Shown here piece by piece: positions 8,342 to 16,361 of a DNA stretch of 64,000 nucleotides. The position numbers and the translations under genes are program-made. The notes under the pieces are model-generated. The model was not told the DNA's origin. It did not search any database and saw only the letters and a program-made list of their open reading frames with translations. Origin of the DNA: Salinimicrobium sediminis (GTDB lineage Bacteria > Bacteroidota > Bacteroidia > Flavobacteriales > Flavobacteriaceae); NCBI RefSeq assembly GCF_900215295.1, contig NZ_OCMF01000001.1, positions 1,426,001 through 1,490,000 on the forward strand, in the 5' to 3' direction. Position 1 is the stretch's first letter, and every line of letters starts with the position of its first letter.

Positions 8342-9226
8342 TTAAGATCTTAAACGGGCATATTTCTCGATCTCCGAATTAAGTTCGGCACCAATAAGGA
8401 TAATGAAACTGGTAAGGAATAACCACAACAAAAGGACTACTACTGCGGAAATTGATCCATAGACCTCTCCATAACTACCAAAGTTCTTTACATAAAAAGA
8501 AAACCCCCAGGAGGCGAGAAGCCATAGAAAAGTAGCCAGTAAGGCTCCCGGAAGTACCCATCGAAATTCCGGCGTCCTTTTAGCCGGAGCATACTTGTAA
8601 ACAGCACCCACAAAATAGATTACCAGCGCTGCCAAAATGATCCAGCGGCCGTAGCCAATGAGAGTTTCGATGTTCGAGGGCAGGCCTAAATAACCTACTA
8701 TTATGGGAAAAACCACGATTACAGCTATGCTTATGATGATTACCAACACTGCAAGCAAGGTGTAGAGCAGGGTAAGGGCATTTTGTTTTATGAATCCGCG
8801 GGTTTTATTAGTGTCATAGGCAATATCCAGGCCTGTAAATAAAGATTTCGTTCCCTTATTGGCACTCCACAGGCTCAGCAGGATTCCTATTACCAGACTC
8901 CAGCTTAAGGCACTTCCCGAGGTATTCACCAGTTGTTCCAATTGCGCCTGAATGATCTCAAAAGCCTGTTGAGGCATTACCTGTGCAATTCGCTCCAGTT
9001 GTCCCTGCAGACTTTGAGGATCCATAGCCAAACCATATATGGATACAAGGGCTCCTATTGCAGGAAATACCGCTAAAAAGGCGTAAAAAGCGACTCCGGC
9101 TGAAATGATCGATACATTGTTTTCTCCAATCTCATCCTTTACCTGAAGCCCTATCACTTTCCATCCTCTTAAAGGTATATCTGTGGGTTTTTTAATTAAG
9201 CCTGCACTCTCGTATTTTTTATTCAT
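8342..9226 (-). CDS. YihY/BrkB-family inner membrane protein
   Basis: About 294 residues with six hydrophobic segments and the family pattern ISAGVAFYAFLAVFPAIGALVS, SANKGTKSLFTGLDIAYD, and YKYAPAKRTPEFRWVLPGALLAT. Function is not established for the family, once misannotated as RNase BN. ATG 9226 (MNKKYES) is preferred to the upstream TTG at 9250. Single gene between ccoI and an antiporter. Confidence 0.9.
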   Translation of the reverse strand: MNKKYESAGLIKKPTDIPLRGWKVIGLQVKDEIGENNVSIISAGVAFYAFLAVFPAIGALVSIYGLAMDPQSLQGQLERIAQVMPQQAFEIIQAQLEQLVNTSGSALSWSLVIGILLSLWSANKGTKSLFTGLDIAYDTNKTRGFIKQNALTLLYTLLAVLVIIISIAVIVVFPIIVGYLGLPSNIETLIGYGRWIILAALVIYFVGAVYKYAPAKRTPEFRWVLPGALLATFLWLLASWGFSFYVKNFGSYGEVYGSISAVVVLLLWLFLTSFIILIGAELNSEIEKYARLRS

Positions 9227-9298
9227 GACACAAATTTCTCTTTTTCTCAAATTAATAATTTAATCAGAGAAACTTGTAAAAGCCATGATAAGCTATTG

Positions 9299-10558
9299 TT
9301 AATTAGAGGCTTCTTCCTGCGTTTTTTGACTTTTTTTTCTGAAATATTCAATGGCGGTAGGTGCCGTTAATCCGTGAAGGACAATGGAAATTAAAATGAT
9401 ATAGGCAGTAATGGCATATAATTCATTCTTGTACTCAAAGTAATCAAAGGTGACAAAAGCCCAGGAGAGGTAAAAAATAGAACCAATTCCCCTGATTCCG
9501 AAAAAGCTCACGGCAAGTTTGCTCTTAAAGCCTTCTTTTACCCCCGCAAGACCAATTAATCCTGCAACCGGCCGAATCACCAATACAAACAAAAATGCAA
9601 ATAGAATTCCTTTCCAGTCGGTGAGGGTGAGCATCCCGTTCATGATAGAACCTCCAAAGAGAATAATGTAAACGACCATGAGCAGGTGCTCCATTTCGGT
9701 AATGAATTCTCCCAGTTTCTTTTTATAGTTTTGGTCCACCTTCTCATAATAGCGAAGAGCAAAACCTGCAAAGAAAACAGCAAGGAACCCGTATCCATGA
9801 AGGGCTTCACTTACACCATAGGTCATAAAGGTGAGGGAAAGGGAAAGAAAACCAACAAAGGTCTTTACTCCCATATATTTGTGCAGCCGGTCCATAATGA
9901 GACCTATCATCCAGCCTATAAAAAGTCCTATCACCACACCTATTACAATTTTAAGCAGCAGTTTATCCCAAAACCATTCTGTAAAATTAAAAGCTGCCCA
10001 ACTTCCTGCCTGTGCTACCATTACCGCCAGGTAAGAGAAGGGAAAGGCAATTCCATCATTAAGACCTGCTTCGGCAGTTAATGTGAACCGCACGTTATCT
10101 TCATGTTCCTGTTCTTCCATGGGATCATCCAATTGTACTTCGGCCGCTAAAACAGGATCTGTAGGTGCAAGTACGGCGGCAAGTAACAGGCTGGAGGGAA
10201 CGCTTAAAAGAAGGAAGTACTGGCCCAAAAAGTATGCGGAAAGCATACATATTGGCATGGTTACGAATACCAGCAGGAGCGGTTTTCTCCAGGATTTTAA
10301 ATCATAATTAGCACCAATTTTTAAGCCTGCCCCCATAAGGGAAATGATCACAACTGCTTCGGAATAATACATGAGGCCCTCATCATTCCACAAAGGATCT
10401 GGCCAGCCTAACGGAAGACCTATTAGGAATAAACCGAACCCTATCAGTAGTAAAAGAATAGGGGAGCTAATTTTTAGCTTTTTTGAAAATGATGGAAGCC
10501 AGGCCATAATAATTGTCGCAAAACCGAGGCCGGCCATGATTAAATAATGTTCCTCCAT
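9299..10558 (-). CDS. CPA1-family Na+/H+ (or K+/H+) antiporter
   Basis: About 419 residues with 12 or so membrane segments. Visible signatures are VLAPTDPVLAAEV and EAGLNDGIAFPFSYLAV, the conserved core of NhaP-type cation:proton antiporters, and the late GIRGIGSIFYLSWAF. Acts in pH and sodium homeostasis, as expected for a marine bacterium. ATG 10558 (MEEHYLIM) follows an AGAAGG Shine-Dalgarno-like stretch and is preferred to a GTG at 10576. Diverges from the S24 repressor gene. Confidence 0.9.
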   Translation of the reverse strand: MEEHYLIMAGLGFATIIMAWLPSFSKKLKISSPILLLLIGFGLFLIGLPLGWPDPLWNDEGLMYYSEAVVIISLMGAGLKIGANYDLKSWRKPLLLVFVTMPICMLSAYFLGQYFLLLSVPSSLLLAAVLAPTDPVLAAEVQLDDPMEEQEHEDNVRFTLTAEAGLNDGIAFPFSYLAVMVAQAGSWAAFNFTEWFWDKLLLKIVIGVVIGLFIGWMIGLIMDRLHKYMGVKTFVGFLSLSLTFMTYGVSEALHGYGFLAVFFAGFALRYYEKVDQNYKKKLGEFITEMEHLLMVVYIILFGGSIMNGMLTLTDWKGILFAFLFVLVIRPVAGLIGLAGVKEGFKSKLAVSFFGIRGIGSIFYLSWAFVTFDYFEYKNELYAITAYIILISIVLHGLTAPTAIEYFRKKSQKTQEEASN

Positions 10559-10634
10559 ACCTTCTAAAAATAGCACTTAAATTTTCAGGTATTCATAAAA
10601 GAATGTTAGTTATTCCTGTTGTATAAATAATTTT

Positions 10635-10686
10635 CATGGATTATTTCCATGACATATAGGAAAATTTCCTTAAAAGTGTAAATTTG
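10635..10686 (+). promoter_or_regulatory. Promoter and operator candidates of the XRE-S24 gene
   Basis: Two palindromes precede the repressor gene: CATGGA-N5-TCCATG (10635-10651) and AGGAAA-A-TTTCCT (10658-10670). An exact -7 box TAAATTTG lies at 10679-10686, only 5 bp before the ATG at 10692, so the transcript would be nearly leaderless. Autoregulation is inferred; the site could also control the divergent antiporter. Confidence 0.45.
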
Positions 10687-10691
10687 CAAGT

Positions 10692-11459
10692 ATGGGAACA
10701 GATATCACACCAGAAATAAGGCGTTTTAAAGAGGTGAGGGATGAAAATAACTTCACCCAGGCCGAATTTGCCGAAGTATTAGGTATTAAAAATTCTACTG
10801 CCGATATAGAAAGGGGGCGTACCAAACTTTCAGGAAAAATTGTTGCAGAACTGTTGCGGCAATTTGGGATCAATCCTCTATGGTTGTTTGGGGAAAGCAA
10901 TCAAAAATACCTGCAGGTGACCAAGGGTGATGTGAGTCCCAAGGTGGTTAGCCTAAATAGTGCTGAAGAGGAAAATATTGTTCTGGTGAATGTCAAAGCA
11001 GCAGCAGGGTATCCCCACAACGTACAGGATGTAGAGTGGTACCAGCAACTGCCGGCATTTGATATTCCGCTGCCGGAATATCGCAATGCTACGCATCGAG
11101 GCTTTCAGGTAGAAGGAGATAGTATGCTTCCCAATTTCAGGCCGGGAGAATGGGTTTTGGGAAAAGCAGTTCCCACTATTGAAGAAGCCAGCAATAACCG
11201 TGTTTATGTGGTGGTGCTTTATGATTCAGTCCTGGTGAAGAAAATCCAGAAATTACCGGATCCTTCCAAATTACTACTCGTATCGCTGAATGAAGAATAT
11301 CTTCCGGTGGAGGTAAATATTAATGACATCCAGGAATTGTGGCAGGTAAATTCCAAGCTTACATTTAACCTTGATTCTCCTTCAGAAAGCGGTCTGTTAA
11401 AGCAGTTACAACAGTCCATGGAAGATCTTAAAAGCGAATTCAGGTCCATTAAGCACTAA
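10692..11459 (+). CDS. XRE-family regulator with S24 LexA-like peptidase domain
   Basis: 255 residues. The N-terminal helix-turn-helix (about 8-70: ENNFTQAEFAEVLGIKNSTADIERGRTKLS) is followed by an S24 domain with GFQVEGDSMLPNF (nucleophile Ser in GDSM) and YDSVLVKKIQK (catalytic Lys). Such proteins are self-cleaving or signal-sensing repressors. It is a lone gene with host-type neighbours and no phage genes nearby, so I take it as chromosomal rather than a phage repressor; its palindromes differ from the phage operators at 50.5 and 61.8 kb. Confidence 0.88.
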   Translation: MGTDITPEIRRFKEVRDENNFTQAEFAEVLGIKNSTADIERGRTKLSGKIVAELLRQFGINPLWLFGESNQKYLQVTKGDVSPKVVSLNSAEEENIVLVNVKAAAGYPHNVQDVEWYQQLPAFDIPLPEYRNATHRGFQVEGDSMLPNFRPGEWVLGKAVPTIEEASNNRVYVVVLYDSVLVKKIQKLPDPSKLLLVSLNEEYLPVEVNINDIQELWQVNSKLTFNLDSPSESGLLKQLQQSMEDLKSEFRSIKH

Positions 11460-11486
11460 AAAAACGGTCTGAAATATCAGACCGTT
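11456..11486 (-). terminator. Terminator, strong in minus direction
   Basis: Ten-bp stem AACGGTCTGA / TCAGACCGTT (11463-11486) with loop AATA. The T-run follows on the minus strand, so it mainly ends the small-lipoprotein transcript, and may also stop the convergent S24 gene. Confidence 0.8.
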
Positions 11487-11531
11487 CATCCGGATCATAA
11501 GATCCATGGTTAAAGTTGGTTAATTTAATCT

Positions 11532-11696
11532 TTAAAGATCGTCTTCTCCTCCAATACCGGTGTTTTCTCCGGCTTCATTTACTCCTTCTTCTACAGCATC
11601 ACCTGTAGCCTCGGCAGCATTTTGGGTTTCTCGGCACGATACCAGTGAGCTGGCAAGCGCGAAAGAGAATAACGTCAGGAATATATACTTTTTCAT
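11532..11696 (-). CDS. Small acidic lipoprotein (SCRET family, copy 1)
   Basis: 54 residues: signal MKKYIFLTLFSFALASSLVS, lipobox Cys21 in SCRET, then a short acidic tail rich in E, G and N ending in GGEDDL. Shares the lipobox context SCRET with the next two genes. No domain recognised; predicted to be exported and lipid-anchored. ATG at 11696, TAA at 11532, closely followed by a terminator. Confidence 0.7.
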   Translation of the reverse strand: MKKYIFLTLFSFALASSLVSCRETQNAAEATGDAVEEGVNEAGENTGIGGEDDL

Positions 11697-11724
11697 ACCT
11701 TTTGTTTTACGTGGTTAACAAAAT

Positions 11725-11895
11725 CTAGTCGATTTCATCTTCAATATCATCGGCTGCATCTTCCATTTCATCTCCTGCATCCTCCATGCCCTCCTCAAGT
11801 TCAACATCATCATTAGTGTTTTCAGTTTCGCGGCAGGAAATGAATGCCGAACTGAAAGTGAATAGGAATGCGAATAATAAGGCAATACGTTTCAT
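11725..11895 (-). CDS. Small acidic lipoprotein (SCRET family, copy 2)
   Basis: 56 residues: signal MKRIALLFAFLFTFSSAFIS, lipobox Cys21 in SCRET, then a tail that is mostly Asp and Glu (DDVELEEGMEDAGDEMEDAA). Same layout as its two neighbours and only 28 bp from copy 1. Function unknown; an acidic exported tail could bind cations. Confidence 0.7.
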   Translation of the reverse strand: MKRIALLFAFLFTFSSAFISCRETENTNDDVELEEGMEDAGDEMEDAADDIEDEID

Positions 11896-12004
11896 AATTT
11901 AAGGTTTAATAGTTAGTACAAACAAATTTTAGATTAAAAATCTAGTTTTTAACACGTTTACTGCTAAAATTTTCTAAACGAAATCCTAAACTTGAGAATA
12001 CCTT

Positions 12005-12235
12005 TTAATTATCATCCCCAATTTTCTCGATTTCCTCGTCGATCTCCTCATTAACTTCATTATCGATCTCCTTTCCGGTACGTTCTATAATGCCTTCCTC
12101 ATCTTCTTCTACTTCTACTTCCTCTCTTTCAACTTCTACTTCACGAACGACTTCCCGTTCGGTAACTGTTTCGCGGCAAGAAGTGAAAAGAATACTTCCA
12201 AAGGCAAGCATAATAAATAAGATTCTGGTGTTCAT
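12005..12235 (-). CDS. Small acidic lipoprotein (SCRET family, copy 3)
   Basis: 76 residues from ATG 12235 (MNTRILFIML); an upstream TTG frame start is less likely. Lipobox TSC followed by RET, then a low-complexity stretch of Val, Glu and Arg (EREVVREVEVEREEVEVEED) that would form a charged helix. Third member of the tandem family. No known domain. Confidence 0.7.
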   Translation of the reverse strand: MNTRILFIMLAFGSILFTSCRETVTEREVVREVEVEREEVEVEEDEEGIIERTGKEIDNEVNEEIDEEIEKIGDDN

Positions 12236-12351
12236 AAGTCGGTTTTTTCGTTTCAACAGACTAAAGTAGGAAAGAAGCCTGCTACAAAAATTATATTTGA
12301 CAGAAATTTATGACAGTTTCTAAATTAAAACCAAACATCAAAGGCAATTAT

Positions 12352-12383
12352 AAAAAAAGCCACTCATATTTAGGAATGGCTTT
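12352..12383 (-). terminator. Terminator of the EF-hand lipoprotein gene
   Basis: Stem AAAGCCA / TGGCTTT with a T-run on the minus strand (A-run 12352-12358), 19 bp after the stop codon at 12402. Confidence 0.75.
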
Positions 12384-12401
12384 GACTTTGAGGGTTTTTT
12401 A

Positions 12402-13001
12402 CTAGCTATTTATTTCCGAAGGATCATATTCATTCTCATCCAGGAAACCGTCATCGTTGTCATCCCAACCTGCGAATAAACCGGAATTCCATTCGTTGTT
12501 GTCAAGGCTTAGATCGTCATTCTCGTCGAATTCATTGAACCAGTCAGAATCGGCGAACCCTTCGTTCCATTCCTCACTGCTCAAAAATCCGTCTTCATCT
12601 TTATCGAAAAGATCCCAGTCCTCTTCCCCGGCATAATCTGCATAGTAGTCATTTCGACCTTCGTTCCATTCATTTTCATCGATCATATCGTCATCATTGG
12701 CATCTGCCATTCCAAAAGTGGATCCGTAAAATTCCTCATCGTTTAAAGTTGAATTCTGATCTTCATCCCATTCTGAAAAACTTGTAGTGTTGGCTTCTCC
12801 AAATTCAGTCTCATCGAGCATGCTGTCATTGTTCGCATCAAAGGAGCCAAAACCTTCGTCCATTTCTTCTTCGTATTCAGTGGACTCCATATCTTCCTCG
12901 ATTATATCAGTTTCTACTGACTCTTTTTCGGCATCTTTACAGGCTAAAAAAGAGCTGCTTACAGTAAATAAAAAGGTGAATAAATAAATAAATCGTTTCA
13001 T
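12402..13001 (-). CDS. EF-hand repeat lipoprotein
   Basis: 199 residues: lipoprotein signal ending SSSFLAC (Cys21), an acidic linker, then six EF-hand-like calcium loops at roughly 30-residue spacing or less: DANNDSMLDETEF, DEDQNSTLNDEEF, DANDDDMIDENEW, DKDEDGFLSSEEW, DENDDLSLDNNEW and DDNDDGFLDENEY. Loops 4 and 6 keep the central Gly; others are degenerate. Presumably an exported calcium-binding protein. It is next to the acidic lipoprotein cluster and resembles it in charge. Confidence 0.88.
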   Translation of the reverse strand: MKRFIYLFTFLFTVSSSFLACKDAEKESVETDIIEEDMESTEYEEEMDEGFGSFDANNDSMLDETEFGEANTTSFSEWDEDQNSTLNDEEFYGSTFGMADANDDDMIDENEWNEGRNDYYADYAGEEDWDLFDKDEDGFLSSEEWNEGFADSDWFNEFDENDDLSLDNNEWNSGLFAGWDDNDDGFLDENEYDPSEINS

Positions 13002-13062
13002 AATATTAAATTTTTAAATGTTTGTATCTCAATTTTTAAATTAGTTTCTCATTGAAGTTTAA

Positions 13063-14760
13063 TTAAAACAACCAACCTTCAAGAGCAAGCATTCCTCCAA
13101 CTGCCGAGGCTGCAGCTGAAACAATTCCGGTTGCCACTAACCACCACGCCGCAGTTGCAGCTGCTTTTCTGGATTCCTCGGCTGCGATAAGTGCCTTTTC
13201 TTTGGCTTGTTCCATTTTCTCGCGTACCTTGATCTCTAACTCATAAGCCTTTTCAACAACTGCATCCCTGGCAGTTACAATTTTGTCTGCAATAGGTTCT
13301 GCTTCAGTTCTTGTCATTGAGGTCCTTGTGGTGATAAGATTGATCATTTCCTCCTTGTTATAATGTTCCAGCTTATATTTTAGGTCGGGTCCTGCGCCAG
13401 ATTCATTGAAGATCGAAGTAAAGTCAGAGTAAATTCTGTTTAGATCGGCAGTTTTACTGGAGAACATATCTTTTACTTTGGCTTCAAGATCTTTTTCTTT
13501 ATGCTGTAAATCACCTTTTTTAGCATTGGCATTTTGTTGGCCGTTATTAAAGAAGGCCGTTACTTTATTAAGCACCTTTTCAACCTTGGCTATTTTTTGA
13601 TCTGCTTCCTGTTCGCTCATATCCTGAGAGGCCAGTAATTGGACGAGGGTCTTTCTGTCCATTGCACTTGCTTTAGCCTTCGCAATATTTGAAGCTTGTT
13701 TAGGTTCGTTCAGGATCCTTTTCAGGTCTTCCTCAAGTTTTTCGGGTTGCAATTCTTTATTATCGGTATTCTTAAGAGCTTTTCTTATCTCTACCTGATA
13801 CTTATCGATCTGTTCCCTGTCTGCCGGAGTGAGTTCTTCAATACCTGATTTTGCTTTCTCTTCATTAGAGGCATTGCTTTGGGCGATATCTTTAAGACTG
13901 TTCACATGATCCTTTACGGCTTGCTTATCTTCTTTTGAAAGCGTGCTATTGTCTGTTTCTTCAAGGATTAACCTTTTTACTGAATTGGGATAATCAAAAT
14001 CGGCTTTTTCTGTCACCTGGAAATCGGTAAGCAAATCCTTTATCTGCTTCTTAAGGTCTTTTATATCTATCTTTTGGGGTTTAAGAGTTTGCACATAATC
14101 CTCCACTTTTTTATCTACGTCATGAGTATTGAACAGTTTTTCCAGCTGTTTTCTCATTTCCTTAGCTTCAGTCTTTGCTTTTGTCTTAGCCACATCTTTG
14201 GCAACAGAAGCATCTGATTGTGAAAAAACCGAAGATGCAGAAGATAATCCCTGCTTAACAGTTGAAGTAAGGCCTCCTACCAGAGAAGTAACCATGTTTA
14301 CTTCGAGATAGGTGATCAACATAAAGAATGCTGCCCAAATTACAAGACCTAAAGTTGCACCTATAAAATTAGCTCCAATAAGTCCAAGTTTTACAGCTAA
14401 CATACTCGCAAAGAACAAAGCTACAGAGGTGGTGACAAGGGTCCAGACTCCCAGTCCTGTAGAAACCTTTTGTCCCACATTCATTCCATCATCATCATCA
14501 TGCATATCATTCTTGTGGATTTTTTGACGATCTGTATTATTGCTGTTGTGTACTTTTTCCCGCACGTTACCAACAGCAGTTATTCCTCCTGCAACTGAGA
14601 GCGCGGTTAGTAAAAGTTGGAATCCAACAGCCAACAAAACACCTGCGACAACACAAATAAAGAAATTTGTATCCTCTAATAGAAGACCTGCTCGGGTCTC
14701 CTCCTGCGCAAAAAGTTCCAAAGGAAGTAAAGTAGAAAATAATAATAAATACCTTTTCAT
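13063..14760 (-). CDS. Membrane protein with long helical domain, function unknown
   Basis: 565 residues, not recognised. N-terminal signal (MKRYLLLFSTLLPLELFAQ), three hydrophobic segments (about 31-57, 105-128, 130-155) separated by a His/Asp-rich loop (NDMHDDDDGMN), then about 330 charged residues rich in Lys, Glu and Asp predicted to be helical or coiled coil, and a final membrane segment (about 538-560, AAWWLVATGIVSAAASAVGG). The helical part could face the cytoplasm or periplasm. It lies between the EF-hand lipoprotein and a response regulator, with no overlaps. Confidence 0.8.
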   Translation of the reverse strand: MKRYLLLFSTLLPLELFAQEETRAGLLLEDTNFFICVVAGVLLAVGFQLLLTALSVAGGITAVGNVREKVHNSNNTDRQKIHKNDMHDDDDGMNVGQKVSTGLGVWTLVTTSVALFFASMLAVKLGLIGANFIGATLGLVIWAAFFMLITYLEVNMVTSLVGGLTSTVKQGLSSASSVFSQSDASVAKDVAKTKAKTEAKEMRKQLEKLFNTHDVDKKVEDYVQTLKPQKIDIKDLKKQIKDLLTDFQVTEKADFDYPNSVKRLILEETDNSTLSKEDKQAVKDHVNSLKDIAQSNASNEEKAKSGIEELTPADREQIDKYQVEIRKALKNTDNKELQPEKLEEDLKRILNEPKQASNIAKAKASAMDRKTLVQLLASQDMSEQEADQKIAKVEKVLNKVTAFFNNGQQNANAKKGDLQHKEKDLEAKVKDMFSSKTADLNRIYSDFTSIFNESGAGPDLKYKLEHYNKEEMINLITTRTSMTRTEAEPIADKIVTARDAVVEKAYELEIKVREKMEQAKEKALIAAEESRKAAATAAWWLVATGIVSAAASAVGGMLALEGWLF

Positions 14761-14900
14761 ATCTGATTTTTAATTGGTTACATCTTAATGTAAGGCTTTA
14801 AAAACCAGATTTTTTTAATTTATTCTTAAAACGGACGGGTTTTAAGGATACCTTATAAATTAATTGCGGCAGCGTTAAAGAATTATACTAAAGTTTAAGA

Positions 14901-15290
14901 TTATAGCAGGGGCAACAACTTCATATAGAGTTCTTCACATGCTTGTTTTGAAAGCGGCTTTTCCAGGTAATCCAGGATTAAGGGATATTGTTCTGCTCTA
15001 TTCCTGTCACTCCTGTTAATGGAGGAGGTGACCATGACCACGAAAATTTTTTTGGAAAAGCTGAGGCGGTTGAGGTAGTCCAGGAAATCCCAGCCGTTAA
15101 TGTCTGGCATGTTGATATCAAGGAAGATCAATAAATTTTTTCGCGTAGAACGCTGTCGCATAAATTCCAATGCCTGTCCTGCATTGGAAAAAGCATTGAC
15201 ATTTGACGGCAGCGAACTTTTTTGAATAAGTACCTTATGTAAAAACAATACGACTGCATCGTCATCGATAACAACAACGTCTAGATCCAT
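14901..15290 (-). CDS. Single-domain response regulator
   Basis: 129 residues from ATG 15290 (MDLDVVVIDDDAVV); an upstream TTG at 15308 is less likely. CheY-like receiver: acidic pair in IDDD, phosphoacceptor Asp in FLDINMPDINGWDFL, Thr in VMVTSS and Lys in LEKPLSK. No output domain. No histidine kinase nearby, so its partner must be elsewhere. Confidence 0.9.
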   Translation of the reverse strand: MDLDVVVIDDDAVVLFLHKVLIQKSSLPSNVNAFSNAGQALEFMRQRSTRKNLLIFLDINMPDINGWDFLDYLNRLSFSKKIFVVMVTSSINRSDRNRAEQYPLILDYLEKPLSKQACEELYMKLLPLL

Positions 15291-15389
15291 ATAAAAGAGT
15301 GAAAGCAATCTTGGGCGGGGGAAGCCGGAATTGCAGTGAAAATTCAGCTTTGATTTAAAGTATAAAGATACGAATTAAGGTGGTCAATT

Positions 15390-15893
15390 CTAAAAATTAA
15401 AAAGAACGAACCTGTACTCCCATACTTTCCAGATGAACAAAAGCAGGAATATGGCAGTCACCACAAATTCCATAAAGGTGGAGGCAAGCAAGCCTATAAA
15501 AGATCCTGAAGCGGCTTTTAATGCAGTTCGGGAATCAGCTTTATTCAGGACCTCTCCAATATAGGCCCCTACAAAAGGAGCAATAAGAATTGCGAAAGGT
15601 ATAGGAATGAAAATTCCGGCGAAGAGACCCAGGGTAGCTCCCCACATTCCCTGCTTACTTCCTCCCAGATATTTTGTTCCCAGGGCAGGAATGGCATACT
15701 GTAAGGCAAAGATCACTATTGTTATAAGTAAGGTGACTCCAAGGAAGGTATAATTTGTAGGTACTGCAGAGGTGAGATGCAATACCAATAGTCCGGCCCA
15801 GCTAAGCGGAATTCCGGGTAACATGGGTAAAAAACTTCCCAGTACGCCAACCAGCATTAAAACGGCTGCCAGTGCAACAATTATAAGATCCAT
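15390..15893 (-). CDS. DUF456 family membrane protein
   Basis: 167 residues, four to five hydrophobic segments, with the family pattern GVLGSFLPMLPGIPLSWAGLL and the glycine-rich GLFAGIFIPIPFAILIAPFVGAYIGE. Family function unknown. Diverges from the BlaI-like gene; the intervening DNA holds that gene's operators. Confidence 0.88.
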   Translation of the reverse strand: MDLIIVALAAVLMLVGVLGSFLPMLPGIPLSWAGLLVLHLTSAVPTNYTFLGVTLLITIVIFALQYAIPALGTKYLGGSKQGMWGATLGLFAGIFIPIPFAILIAPFVGAYIGEVLNKADSRTALKAASGSFIGLLASTFMEFVVTAIFLLLFIWKVWEYRFVLFNF

Positions 15894-15939
15894 GTTGATA
15901 ATTTTCGGCTAAGATATAGAAAGAGCCGAAATAAATTTT

Positions 15940-15976
15940 AACTAAAGTATTAGTTTAAACTAAATATTTAGTTTAA
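15940..15976 (+). promoter_or_regulatory. Tandem operators of the first BlaI/M56 module
   Basis: Two adjacent inverted repeats: AACTAA-AGTA-TTAGTT (15940-15955) and a perfect 22-bp palindrome with core ACTAAATATTTAGT (15955-15976), 25 bp before the blaI-like start. Sites of this form fit winged-helix BlaI/MecI dimers. They may also cover the divergent DUF456 promoter. Confidence 0.65.
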
Positions 15977-16000
15977 CTTAGCTCAAACAGAATAGGAGTT

Positions 16001-16357
16001 ATGAAGCAATTGACCAAAGCAGAAGAAGAGATCATGCAGATCCTCTGGGACTTAAAAGAAGCCAATGTGGCAACTGTCATTGAAAAAATGCCTGAGCCTA
16101 AACCTGCTTATAACACAGTTTCCACCATTGTTCGAATCCTGGAAAACAAAGAATTTGTGGATCACCGCAAAGAAGGGAAGGGGTATATCTATTTCCCAAA
16201 AGTTGAAAAGGAGACCTACACCAACCAAAGTATGAACAAATTGATCGACGGATACTTTAATGGGTCCTTCAAAAGCATGGTATCCTTTTTTATGAAGAAT
16301 AATAAAATGGATACTAAAGAATTGGAATCCATTTTAAAAGAGATGAACAAAAAATAA
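16001..16357 (+). CDS. BlaI/MecI/CopY-family transcriptional repressor
   Basis: 118 residues. Family signatures: LTKAEEEIMQILWDLKEANVATV, PKPAYNTVSTIVRILENKEFVDH and a C-terminal dimerisation region. Binds as a dimer and is normally removed by proteolysis triggered by the M56 partner. Shine-Dalgarno GGAG precedes ATG 16001. The partner metallopeptidase starts 4 bp after its stop. Tandem palindromes upstream are its likely operators. Confidence 0.93.
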   Translation: MKQLTKAEEEIMQILWDLKEANVATVIEKMPEPKPAYNTVSTIVRILENKEFVDHRKEGKGYIYFPKVEKETYTNQSMNKLIDGYFNGSFKSMVSFFMKNNKMDTKELESILKEMNKK

Positions 16358-16361
16358 TAAG

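Noticed and set aside
10692-11459. S24 protein as the prophage repressor
   Set aside because: It is 26 kb from the prophage among host genes, and its palindromes do not match the phage operators.
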